In this document: positions 15,952-23,247 of the stretch, piece by piece
Layout of the letters: each line of letters starts with the position of its first letter
How positions within the stretch are numbered: the first letter of the stretch is position 1
Origin: Plantibacter elymi (nom. nud.)
Lineage (GTDB): Bacteria > Actinomycetota > Actinomycetes > Actinomycetales > Microbacteriaceae
Assembly: GCF_900177795.1 (NCBI RefSeq)
Contig: NZ_FXWJ01000005.1
Coordinates: 248,001 to 312,000 of the forward strand
DNA length: 64,000 nt
Direction of reading: 5' to 3'
Notes under the pieces: generated by a model
Database searches by the model: none
What the model was told of the DNA's origin: nothing
Seen by the model: the letters and a program-made list of their open reading frames with translations, nothing else
Made by a program: the position numbers and the translations under genes

Positions 15952-16002
15952 CTGGAACAGACCTGGAACTGCCGACTGGAACTGATCCATAACATCTGGA
16001 AC
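15952..16002. promoter_or_regulatory. Four CTGGAAC direct repeats upstream of the LacI gene
   Basis: CTGGAAC occurs at 15952, 15963, 15976 and 15996, spacings 11, 13 and 20 bp. The near-helical spacing suggests several protomers of a DNA-binding protein on one face. The binding protein cannot be named. Confidence 0.4.
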
Positions 16003-16033
16003 ACGAATGGTCCGCCTGGCCGCGTGATTTCGG

Positions 16034-16121
16034 TGGGAGCGCTCTCACTGTCTATTTCGTTATGTTCTCGTGCTTGCATCCTGTCGCCGGGTGAAGTACT
16101 TTGACGCATGGAAACGGTTCC
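16034..16121 (+). promoter_or_regulatory. Sugar operon promoter with LacI-type operators
   Basis: Two palindromes lie here: TGGGAGCGCTCTCA (16034-16047, GAGCGCTC core) and GGAAACGGTTCC (16110-16121). A -10-like TACTTT (16097-16102) with a weak -35 TTGCAT (17-nt spacer) places the transcript start at or just inside the second palindrome, the standard repression position. Confidence 0.5.
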
Positions 16122-16211
16122 GCATCCGGACCGATTCCGCACCAGTGCATCATCGGAACGGCTCGACCCTGGAGACGTTCGAACCTGCAGCACTCAATGA
16201 GGAGGACACAG

Positions 16212-17525
16212 ATGAGTTTCATTCGGACCCGCCGGACGGCCCTGCCGCTGGCCGTCCTGGCCGTCGCGGGCGTCGCGCTCACCGCTTGTTCAGGCGGATC
16301 GGGCAGCAGCGGCGGTGGCGACGACGACAAGACCGTCACCATCTACGGGACGATCGCCGACACCGAGGCGAAGCTGCTCGAGGAGAGCTGGGCCGACTTC
16401 GAGAAGGAGAGCGGCATCACGATCAAGTACGAGTCCTCCAAGGAGTTCGAGTCGCAGATCGGTATCCGCGCCCAGGGTGGTAACCCGCCCGACCTCGCGA
16501 TCTTCCCGCAGCCCGGCCTGCTGGCCGACCTCGCCAAGCGCGACTACCTGAAGCCCGCGCCCGACAGCGTGAAGGCGAACATCGAGAAGTACTGGTCGAA
16601 GGACTGGGCCGCCTACGGCACCGTCAACGACACCGTCTACGGCGCTCCGCTCATGGCGAGCGTCAAGGGCCTCGTCTGGTACCAGCCGGCCAAGTTCACG
16701 GAGTGGGGCGTCGAGGTCCCGAAGACCTGGGACGAGCTGCTCACGCTGACCAAGACCATCCAGGAGAAGACGGGTGCAGCTCCCTGGTGCGCCGGCTTCG
16801 GCTCCGGCGACGCCTCGGGCTGGCCCGGCACCGACTGGATCGAAGACCTCGTCCTGCGTCAGCAGGGCCCGGACGTCTACGACGACTGGGTGGCCAACAA
16901 GGTCAAGTTCACCGACCCGAAGATCAAGGAAGCGTTCGACTCGGTCGGCGAGATCCTCAAGAACCCGGAGTACGTGAACGCGAGCTTCGGCGACGTGTCC
17001 TCGATCAACTCGACCGAGTTCGGTGACGTCGCTCCGGCCCTCGCCTCCGGCGCGTGCGCACTGCACCACCAGGCATCGTTCTTCTCCGGCTTCCTCGAGG
17101 ACGCCGGCGCGACCGTCGCTCCCGACGGTGACGTGTGGGCCTTCGTGACCCCCGGCATCAAGGAGGGCGAGACCGCTGTCACCGGTGGTGGCGAGATCGT
17201 CGGCGCGTTCAGCGACGACGAGAGCACCGTCAAGGTCCAGGAGTACCTCTCGAGCCCTGAGTGGGCGAACAAGCGGGTCAAGCTCGGCGGCGTCATCTCC
17301 GCCAACAACGGCCTCGACCCGGCGAACGCCTCGACCCCGATCCTCAGCCAGGCGATCGAGATCCTGCAGGACGAGAAGACCACGTTCCGCTTCGACGCCT
17401 CCGACCTGATGCCCGGTGCCGTCGGCGCCGGAACGTTCTGGAAGGGCCTCGTGAACTGGATCAACGGCGACGAGACCGACCAGGTCCTCAAGGACATCGA
17501 AGCCGGCTGGCCCTCCAGCGAGTAA
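16212..17525 (+). CDS. sugar ABC transporter substrate-binding lipoprotein (AglE-like)
   Basis: A 437-residue family-1 solute-binding protein. The signal peptide ends in a lipobox (VALTAC), giving lipid-anchored Cys near residue 26. The mature start VTIYGTIADTEAKLLEESWADFEKES and the segment PDLAIFPQPGLLADLA are characteristic of the alpha-glucoside binding protein AglE group, so trehalose, sucrose or maltose-type glucosides are likely ligands. GAGGAGG precedes the ATG at good spacing. A strong hairpin separates it from the permease genes, typical of importer operons where the binding protein is made in excess. Confidence 0.92.
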   Translation: MSFIRTRRTALPLAVLAVAGVALTACSGGSGSSGGGDDDKTVTIYGTIADTEAKLLEESWADFEKESGITIKYESSKEFESQIGIRAQGGNPPDLAIFPQPGLLADLAKRDYLKPAPDSVKANIEKYWSKDWAAYGTVNDTVYGAPLMASVKGLVWYQPAKFTEWGVEVPKTWDELLTLTKTIQEKTGAAPWCAGFGSGDASGWPGTDWIEDLVLRQQGPDVYDDWVANKVKFTDPKIKEAFDSVGEILKNPEYVNASFGDVSSINSTEFGDVAPALASGACALHHQASFFSGFLEDAGATVAPDGDVWAFVTPGIKEGETAVTGGGEIVGAFSDDESTVKVQEYLSSPEWANKRVKLGGVISANNGLDPANASTPILSQAIEILQDEKTTFRFDASDLMPGAVGAGTFWKGLVNWINGDETDQVLKDIEAGWPSSE

Positions 17526-17556
17526 TCGATATCCGGAACTGCTGCTCGTGAGCGGG

Positions 17557-17589
17557 AGCGCCGGAGGGTGATCACCACCCTCCGGCGCT
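17557..17589 (+). terminator. Intercistronic hairpin after the binding-protein gene
   Basis: AGCGCCGGAGGGTG pairs perfectly with CACCCTCCGGCGCT around a 5-nt loop. In sugar ABC operons such a stem stabilises the binding-protein message and reduces read-through into permease genes. Confidence 0.7.
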
Positions 17590-17655
17590 TCCGCCTCGGC
17601 AGTGGAACCCCCTAGGGTTCACTCAGGGTCCAACGCCGTACTCGAAAGGCCAGCT

Positions 17656-18789
17656 ATGTCAGGTTTCCTCAACTGGTTGGGCGGACTGCCACCGCTCGCC
17701 CAGATCCCGATCGTCGTCATCGCCTTCGGCGCGGTGGTGGCCCTCCTCCTCTTCTTCGTGGACATCGCGCCACGCAAGGGCACCCTCTACACGGTCATCC
17801 GTCTGGCGTTCTGCGTCCTGGTGCCCGTCATCGTCGTCCTCTTCTTCGGCTCGTTCCTGTGGGCCGCGGCCGTCGCAGCCGTCCTGGGGGGCGTGCTCTT
17901 CCTCCTCGACTACCGGTCCAAGAAGGGCGTCGGGTACCTCGTCCAGCTCGTCGGCTTCCTCGCACCGGCGTTCCTGCTGCTGCTGATCGGTCTGATCCTG
18001 CCGTCGATCAACACGACGATCGCCGCGTTCATGTCGGCGTCCGGTAAGAACTTCGTCGGGCTGAACAACTTCATCTGGCTGTTCACGCAGCCGAGCGCGA
18101 TCCGCACCGTGATCAACACGATCATCTGGGTGCTGCTCGTCCCGTCGCTGTCGACGGCCTTCGGCCTCGCCTACGCGGTGTTCATCGACAAGTCCCGCGG
18201 CGAGAAGTACTTCAAGATCCTCGTCTTCATGCCGATGGCGATCTCCTTCGTCGGCGCATCGATCATCTGGCGCTTCATCTACGCCTACCGTGAGGCCGGC
18301 GCGACCCAGATCGGTCTGCTCAACCAGATCGTCGTGTGGTTCGGCGGCACCCCGGTGCAGTGGCTGCAGAACGAGCCGTGGAACACCCTGTTCCTCATCG
18401 TCGTGCTCATCTGGGTGCAGACCGGGTTCGCGATGGTCGTCCTGTCCGCCGCGATCAAGGGTGTCCCCACCGAGCAGATCGAGGCCGCCGAGCTCGACGG
18501 CACGAACGGCTGGCAGCGTTTCACCAACGTCATCGTCCCCGGCATCCGCTCCTCGCTGGTCGTCGTCGTCACGACGATCTCCATCGCGTCGCTGAAGGTC
18601 TTCGACATCGTCCGCACCATGACCGCCGGCAACAACGGCACCTCGGTCATCGCGAATGAGATGTACACCCAGTTCAAGAACTTCGAGAACGGCCGGAGTG
18701 CGGCGTTCGCCGTGATCCTGTTCATCCTCGTGCTGCCGATCGTCATCTACAACGCACGGCAGATCAAGAAGCAGAGGGAGATCCGATGA
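17656..18789 (+). CDS. sugar ABC transporter permease (AglF-like)
   Basis: A 377-residue inner-membrane permease. About 100 N-terminal residues form three extra helices before the six-helix permease core. The core begins VGFLAPAFLLLLIGLILPSINTTIAAF, and the ATPase-contact EAA loop is EAAELDGTNGWQRFTNVIVPG. It resembles AglF of alpha-glucoside importers. It overlaps the next permease gene by ATGA. No ATPase gene is in the operon; a shared MsiK-type ATPase encoded elsewhere is usual in actinobacteria. Confidence 0.92.
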   Translation: MSGFLNWLGGLPPLAQIPIVVIAFGAVVALLLFFVDIAPRKGTLYTVIRLAFCVLVPVIVVLFFGSFLWAAAVAAVLGGVLFLLDYRSKKGVGYLVQLVGFLAPAFLLLLIGLILPSINTTIAAFMSASGKNFVGLNNFIWLFTQPSAIRTVINTIIWVLLVPSLSTAFGLAYAVFIDKSRGEKYFKILVFMPMAISFVGASIIWRFIYAYREAGATQIGLLNQIVVWFGGTPVQWLQNEPWNTLFLIVVLIWVQTGFAMVVLSAAIKGVPTEQIEAAELDGTNGWQRFTNVIVPGIRSSLVVVVTTISIASLKVFDIVRTMTAGNNGTSVIANEMYTQFKNFENGRSAAFAVILFILVLPIVIYNARQIKKQREIR

Positions 18790-19760
18790 GTGCTGTGCAG
18801 CCGATCGAACTACCGATCGACGAGTCCACGAAGGAGCAGCTCGCGAAGGGTGAGCGCGGCATCGAGGCCGCGAGCCGACGGACGAAGAAGCGGCTCACGA
18901 GCCGTGGCGCGACCATCGCGGCCGTGGTCATCGCGGTGCTGTGGACGATCCCGACCTTCGGTCTCTTCGTCTCCTCGTTCCGGCCTGAGCAGCAGGTGAA
19001 GACCACCGGTTGGTGGACGATCTTCTCCGACTTCCAGGTCACCATCGACAACTACGTGCAGGTGCTGCAGGCCGGCAACTCGACTCTGAACCTCGCGGGC
19101 TCGTGGGTCAACTCCATCGCCATCGCGGTCCCGGCGACCCTGATCCCGCTGGTGGTGGCGAGCCTCGCGGCGTACGCGTTCGCGTGGATCGACTTCCGGG
19201 GCAAGAACTTCCTGTTCATCCTCGTGTTCGCGCTGCAGGTGGTGCCGATCCAGATGGCGCTCGTCCCGCTGCTGTCGACGTTCTCGCGTGGCCTGAACAT
19301 CTTCGGTCTGCAGGTCGGCGAGGGACTGGACGCGAGCGGCACGTTCGCCCAGGTGTGGATCGCGCACACCATGTTCGCGCTGCCGCTGGCGATCTTCCTG
19401 CTGCACAACTTCGTCGCGGAGATCCCCGGCGAGGTCATCGAAGCGGCACGCGTGGACGGCGCGGGTCACGGTCAGATCTTCTTCCGGATCGTGCTGCCCC
19501 TGACCATGCCCGCCATCGCGTCGTTCGCCATCTTCCAGTTCCTGTGGGTGTGGAACGACCTGCTGGTCGCGCTCATCTTCGCGGACGGCGAGGTCGCACC
19601 GATCACGAAGCTGCTGGCGGAGATCACCGGCACGCGTGGCAACGAGTGGCACCTGCTCACGGCCGGCGCGTTCATCTCGATCCTCGTCCCGCTCGTCGTG
19701 TTCTTCGCGCTGCAGCGGTACTTCGTCCGCGGGCTCCTGGCCGGTTCGACGAAGGGCTGA
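18786..19760 (+). CDS. sugar ABC transporter permease (AglG-like)
   Basis: A 324-residue second permease subunit with six core helices. A charged N-terminal tail of about 35 residues precedes the first helix. The EAA loop reads EAARVDGAGHGQIFFRIVLPL, and FQFLWVWNDLLVALIF is the family's signature region. Translation is coupled to the preceding permease through ATGA. It ends the operon; a strong hairpin follows at 19809. Confidence 0.92.
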   Translation: MSAVQPIELPIDESTKEQLAKGERGIEAASRRTKKRLTSRGATIAAVVIAVLWTIPTFGLFVSSFRPEQQVKTTGWWTIFSDFQVTIDNYVQVLQAGNSTLNLAGSWVNSIAIAVPATLIPLVVASLAAYAFAWIDFRGKNFLFILVFALQVVPIQMALVPLLSTFSRGLNIFGLQVGEGLDASGTFAQVWIAHTMFALPLAIFLLHNFVAEIPGEVIEAARVDGAGHGQIFFRIVLPLTMPAIASFAIFQFLWVWNDLLVALIFADGEVAPITKLLAEITGTRGNEWHLLTAGAFISILVPLVVFFALQRYFVRGLLAGSTKG

Positions 19761-19808
19761 CCTGACACGCGGTTCGATCCTCCGATCGACAGCGTCGTCG
19801 GTGCGCGA

Positions 19809-19838
19809 ACGCCCCGGGAGCTCACGCCCCCGGGGCGT
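19809..19838 (+). terminator. Terminator hairpin of the AglEFG-type operon
   Basis: ACGCCCCGGG pairs with CCCGGGGCGT across a 10-nt loop, 49 nt after the last permease stop. No long T-run follows. Beyond it, up to the convergent gene at 20101, lie only two palindromic repeats. Confidence 0.65.
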
Positions 19839-19879
19839 CCGTGCGTCTGCGGGTCGTCTTGTCTGGCGATCGACATGGT

Positions 19880-19950
19880 CCTTTCTCAGGAGAGTTGCGG
19901 TGCGTCGTGCCGGAATCCGCCCGGCGCGCCGGAAGAGTCCTGAGAAAGGG
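19880..19950. repeat. CTCAGGA-class intergenic palindrome (copy 3, CTTTCTC arm)
   Basis: Arms CCTTTCTCAGGA and TCCTGAGAAAGG (12 bp) enclose GCGGTGCGTCG and CCCGGCGCGCCGG core segments. It is a close tandem relative of copy 4 starting 108 bp later; both lie between a sugar operon and the convergent AbiEi/DUF559 gene. Confidence 0.85.
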
Positions 19951-19987
19951 ACGGAGCTGAATTCTGGCCGACGCGTGACTGGGATGG

Positions 19988-20059
19988 CCCTTTCTCAGGA
20001 GAGCTGCGGTGCGTCGTGCCGGGGTACGCCCGGCGCGCCGGGGGAGTCCTGAGAAAGGG
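19988..20059. repeat. CTCAGGA-class intergenic palindrome (copy 4, CTTTCTC arm)
   Basis: Arms CCCTTTCTCAGGA and TCCTGAGAAAGGG (13 bp perfect) with the same internal GCGGTGCGTCG core as copy 3. The two copies differ at only a handful of core positions, indicating recent duplication or gene conversion. Confidence 0.85.
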
Positions 20060-20100
20060 ACGGAGTGCAGGCTGGCAGGTGCGAGGGTGATCGGATCCGC

Positions 20101-20997
20101 TCAGCGGGGCCTCGGACGGCCCTGCGCGAGCGCGGCGCGGACTGCTCCGATGACCGCGTACCAGTCGTCCATCACCATGCGATAGGTGAAACGGAGCGAG
20201 CGGTAGCCGCGGATCGCCAACTGAGCGTCGCGCCAGCGGTCCTGTTCATGGGCGTCGGGCGTGTCGTGGAACGCGCGCCCATCCCACTCGACCACCAGCC
20301 AGCCCTCGATCAGCTCGTCGACGCGTCCGACGCCCGGAATCTCGACCTGGTGTCGACCGACGATCCCAGAGCGTTCGAGTCGGATGCGACCGATGCTCTC
20401 GAGGAAGCTCTCGCATCCGGCCTCGAGACGGGGAAGCCTGCGTCTGCGGGCACAAGGCAGCTCGTCGAGCCAAGCCCGGAGATCGCGACGGCGGTGGGGC
20501 TCTCGGTGCAGCACCGAGTCCAAGATCGCGCCGGCGACGTCAGGGTGCTGGCAGGTGACGATCTGACGAACTGCCGACTCACGGCTCACCACGAGGAGCG
20601 GCGCGATCGAACCGCCCCGAGGGACCACCGGTTGATCGTCGTCCCAGTGCAGGACCGTGTCGTCCCGGTCCTGCGCGGGCGGATGACATCGGCGGTCGCT
20701 CACATCGCGGAGGCGTCCCGCGTTCGACGGGACGGCGACGTGTATGCGCCGGTCTTCCGGTGTGGCCCAGCCGAACCATGCGGCCGCCGAGATGCACGCG
20801 AGTCTCCCGCCGACCCGAACGGCTTGGACGATCTCCGGGGGTGCACCGGGGTCCGCGTACCAGCCTCGTTTCACCCTGATCAGCTCGGCCATCTCGACCG
20901 CGAGTCGGAGCGACCGTTTGGAATGGCCGCGAGCCCGAAGCTGATGGACCGTGGCGATACCGTACGCCGGGCGTAAGGCGTAGGTTCCTCCTGTCAT
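20101..20997 (-). CDS. AbiEi-like winged-helix protein with C-terminal DUF559 (Vsr-like nuclease fold)
   Basis: A 298-residue two-domain protein. The N-terminal part (HQLRARGHSKRSLRLAVEMAELIRVKRGWYA) matches the AbiEi-type antitoxin winged helix. The C-terminal 110 residues (GWLVVEWDGRAFHD, then RDAQLAIRGYRSLRFTYRMVMDD) fit DUF559, a PD-(D/E)XK fold related to Vsr endonucleases, with plausible catalytic D and E-x-D residues. Start chosen at the ATG before TGGTYAL; oddly, AGGAGG lies just inside the gene rather than before it. No toxin partner is adjacent. Such proteins are multicopy in Microbacteriaceae. Here the gene is flanked on both sides by palindromes of one arm class. Confidence 0.8.
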   Translation of the reverse strand: MTGGTYALRPAYGIATVHQLRARGHSKRSLRLAVEMAELIRVKRGWYADPGAPPEIVQAVRVGGRLACISAAAWFGWATPEDRRIHVAVPSNAGRLRDVSDRRCHPPAQDRDDTVLHWDDDQPVVPRGGSIAPLLVVSRESAVRQIVTCQHPDVAGAILDSVLHREPHRRRDLRAWLDELPCARRRRLPRLEAGCESFLESIGRIRLERSGIVGRHQVEIPGVGRVDELIEGWLVVEWDGRAFHDTPDAHEQDRWRDAQLAIRGYRSLRFTYRMVMDDWYAVIGAVRAALAQGRPRPR

Positions 20998-21100
20998 TGG
21001 TCGATCGTCCACCCGGTGTCGCAGGACCGCCGAGTCACGCTGCTCATCTGGGGATGATCCGCCCCGCAGTGGACCTGGGGAGCGGACTCGTGGTGGTGGC

Positions 21101-21170
21101 CCTTTCTCAGGAGACTTACGGCGGGTCGGAGAGCGGGCGAGGCGACGCGCCGGCGGACTCCTGAGAAAGG
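21101..21170. repeat. CTCAGGA-class intergenic palindrome (copy 5, CTTTCTC arm)
   Basis: Arms CCTTTCTCAGGAG and CTCCTGAGAAAGG (13 bp perfect) with CGGCGGGTCG and CGACGCGCCGG core segments. Unlike most copies it lies between divergent genes (AbiEi/DUF559 and ABC exporter), so a terminator role is less likely here. Confidence 0.85.
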
Positions 21171-21229
21171 ACACGGAGCGGGAAGCATACGGGGACGGGG
21201 AGAGGGGCGGGAGGGACGGTGGGCGGGGA

Positions 21230-21241
21230 TAGGGTGGCGGG
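21230..21241 (+). promoter_or_regulatory. Leaderless promoter of the ABC exporter gene
   Basis: TAGGGT (21230-21235) followed by six bases and the ATG. No Shine-Dalgarno at proper spacing, so the transcript probably starts at the initiation codon. Confidence 0.5.
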
Positions 21242-23137
21242 ATGAGCATGCACGGCGGACGGGGCGGGCCACGCGGCGGTGCACCCGGGGGCGGCGGGCC
21301 CCGCGCGGGCAGCCGCGTCAGCGGTGGCGACATGGCGGCGCAGAAGGCGCTCAACGCCGAGGCACCGAGGATCCCGAACCTTGGCAAGCGCATCGTCGCG
21401 CTGTTCGTGCCGTTCCGCGCGAAGATCATCCTCACGATGGTCCTCGTCGTCATCGGTGCCGCCCTCGCGGTGCTCCCACCGCTGCTGGTCAAGCAGGCGT
21501 TCGACGTCGGCCTGTTCCCGACCGACGGCGGCAGCCCGAACCTCGTCGCCCTCGCGGAGATCGTGGGTGTGATGGTGGCGCTGTTCATCATCGCCGCCCT
21601 GCTCGGCGTCTGGCAGACCTACCTCACGGCGACCGTCGGCAACAGCGTCATGGGTGCCCTGCGCATCAAGCTGTTCTCGCAACTGCAGGCGATGGAACTG
21701 AGCTTCTTCACCCGCACCAAGACGGGCATCATCCAGTCGCGCCTCCAGAACGACGTCGGCGGCGTCGCGAACGTCCTGACCAACACCGTGTCGAGCGTGC
21801 TCGGCAACACCGTGACGGTGATCTCCGCGCTCGTCGCGATGCTCATCCTCAACTGGCAGCTGACGATCGTCGCCCTCATCCTCATGCCGATCCTCGTGAT
21901 CGCGCAGCGCCGCGTCGGTCAGGTCCGGGCACGGATCGCGACGAAGACGCAGGAGTCGCTGTCGGAGATGACCGCGATCACCCAGGAGGCCCTGAGCGTC
22001 TCCGGTGTGCTCCTCGCGAAGAGCTTCAACCGCCAGGACACCGAGGTCGAGCGCTACAGCGCCGAGAACCGCACCCAGATCCGCCTCCAGGTCAGCCAGG
22101 CGATGAGCGGTCAGTGGTTCTTCGCGATGGTGAGCATCTTCCTGTCGTCCATCCCCGCGATCGTGTACCTCGTGGCCGGCTGGCTCATCACCGGCGGCGC
22201 GGTGGACGTCACCGCCGGCTCGATCGTGGCCTTCACCACCATCCAGGCCCGCCTGCTGTTCCCACTCATGGGTGTCATGCGCGTCGCCCTCGACCTGCAG
22301 ACCTCCGGCGCCCTCTTCGCGCGGATCTTCGAGTACCTCGACCTCAAGCCCGCGATCGCCGACCGCCCCGGAGCCGCACCGCTCCCGAGCGTCGCACCGC
22401 AGATCCGCTTCGACGACGTCACCTTCCGGTACGCCGACGCCCAGGACGACTCGACCCCCACCCTCGACGGCGTCTCCTTCACGATCGAACCCGGACAGTT
22501 CGCTGCGTTCGTCGGGCCCTCGGGAGCGGGCAAGACGACCATCTCCTACCTCATCCCGCGCTTCCAGGAGGTGTCGGGCGGCCGGGTCATGGTGGCGGGT
22601 GCCGACGTCCGCGACGTCACGCAGGAGTCGCTCGTCTCCCGCATCGGGATCGTCAGCCAGGAGACCTACCTCTTCCATGCGACGATCGCGGAGAACCTCC
22701 GCTACGCGAAGCCCGACGCGACCCTCGCCGAGCTCGAGACGGCCTGCCGCGCGGCGAACATCCACGAGACGATCGCTCGGTTCGAGGACGGCTACGATAC
22801 GCTCGTCGGGGAACGCGGCTACCGCTTGTCCGGCGGCGAGAAGCAGCGCATCGCCATCGCGCGCGTACTGCTGAAGGACCCGGAGGTGCTCATCCTCGAC
22901 GAGGCGACGAGCGCCCTCGACACGATCTCCGAACGGGTCGTCCAGGTCGCCCTCGATGACGCGACCCGCGGACGCACCACGGTGTCGATCGCCCACCGCC
23001 TGTCGACCATCGTGCACGCCGACGTCATCTTCGTCCTCGACCGCGGGCGCATCGTGGAGCGCGGCACCCACCAGGAACTGCTCGCCGCCGGCGGCGTGTA
23101 CGCGACCCTCTACGCCCAGCAGGCCGTCACCGTCTGA
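21242..23137 (+). CDS. ABC exporter, fused permease and ATPase
   Basis: A 631-residue half-transporter. A Gly/Arg-rich N-terminal tail of about 35 residues is followed by a six-helix exporter domain (about 55-350) and a nucleotide-binding domain with Walker A GPSGAGKTT, signature LSGGEKQR, Walker B VLILDEATSALD and the H-loop in SIAHRLST. It would function as a homodimer, or with another half. The family exports lipids, peptides or drugs; nothing nearby names a substrate. The gene stands alone with its own leaderless promoter. Confidence 0.95.
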   Translation: MSMHGGRGGPRGGAPGGGGPRAGSRVSGGDMAAQKALNAEAPRIPNLGKRIVALFVPFRAKIILTMVLVVIGAALAVLPPLLVKQAFDVGLFPTDGGSPNLVALAEIVGVMVALFIIAALLGVWQTYLTATVGNSVMGALRIKLFSQLQAMELSFFTRTKTGIIQSRLQNDVGGVANVLTNTVSSVLGNTVTVISALVAMLILNWQLTIVALILMPILVIAQRRVGQVRARIATKTQESLSEMTAITQEALSVSGVLLAKSFNRQDTEVERYSAENRTQIRLQVSQAMSGQWFFAMVSIFLSSIPAIVYLVAGWLITGGAVDVTAGSIVAFTTIQARLLFPLMGVMRVALDLQTSGALFARIFEYLDLKPAIADRPGAAPLPSVAPQIRFDDVTFRYADAQDDSTPTLDGVSFTIEPGQFAAFVGPSGAGKTTISYLIPRFQEVSGGRVMVAGADVRDVTQESLVSRIGIVSQETYLFHATIAENLRYAKPDATLAELETACRAANIHETIARFEDGYDTLVGERGYRLSGGEKQRIAIARVLLKDPEVLILDEATSALDTISERVVQVALDDATRGRTTVSIAHRLSTIVHADVIFVLDRGRIVERGTHQELLAAGGVYATLYAQQAVTV

Positions 23138-23247
23138 GCGGTCCAGCCCATTGTGCGCGTGTGGCACGGGTGGCTAGAGTGAGCGCCATCGTGACCCCCG
23201 AAGGAGGGGGTGACCGTGCACCGCCGGATCGAGTAGGGGACTCGTCG

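Noticed and set aside
20101-20997. AbiE toxin-antitoxin or phage-defence locus
   Set aside because: Only the AbiEi-like domain fused to DUF559 is present; no AbiEii nucleotidyltransferase is adjacent.
23210-23236. Eight-codon leader frame (GTG start after AAGGAGG) ahead of the cyclase-like gene
   Set aside because: Good ribosome binding site, but the frame is too short and featureless to support a regulatory peptide; noted only as possible.
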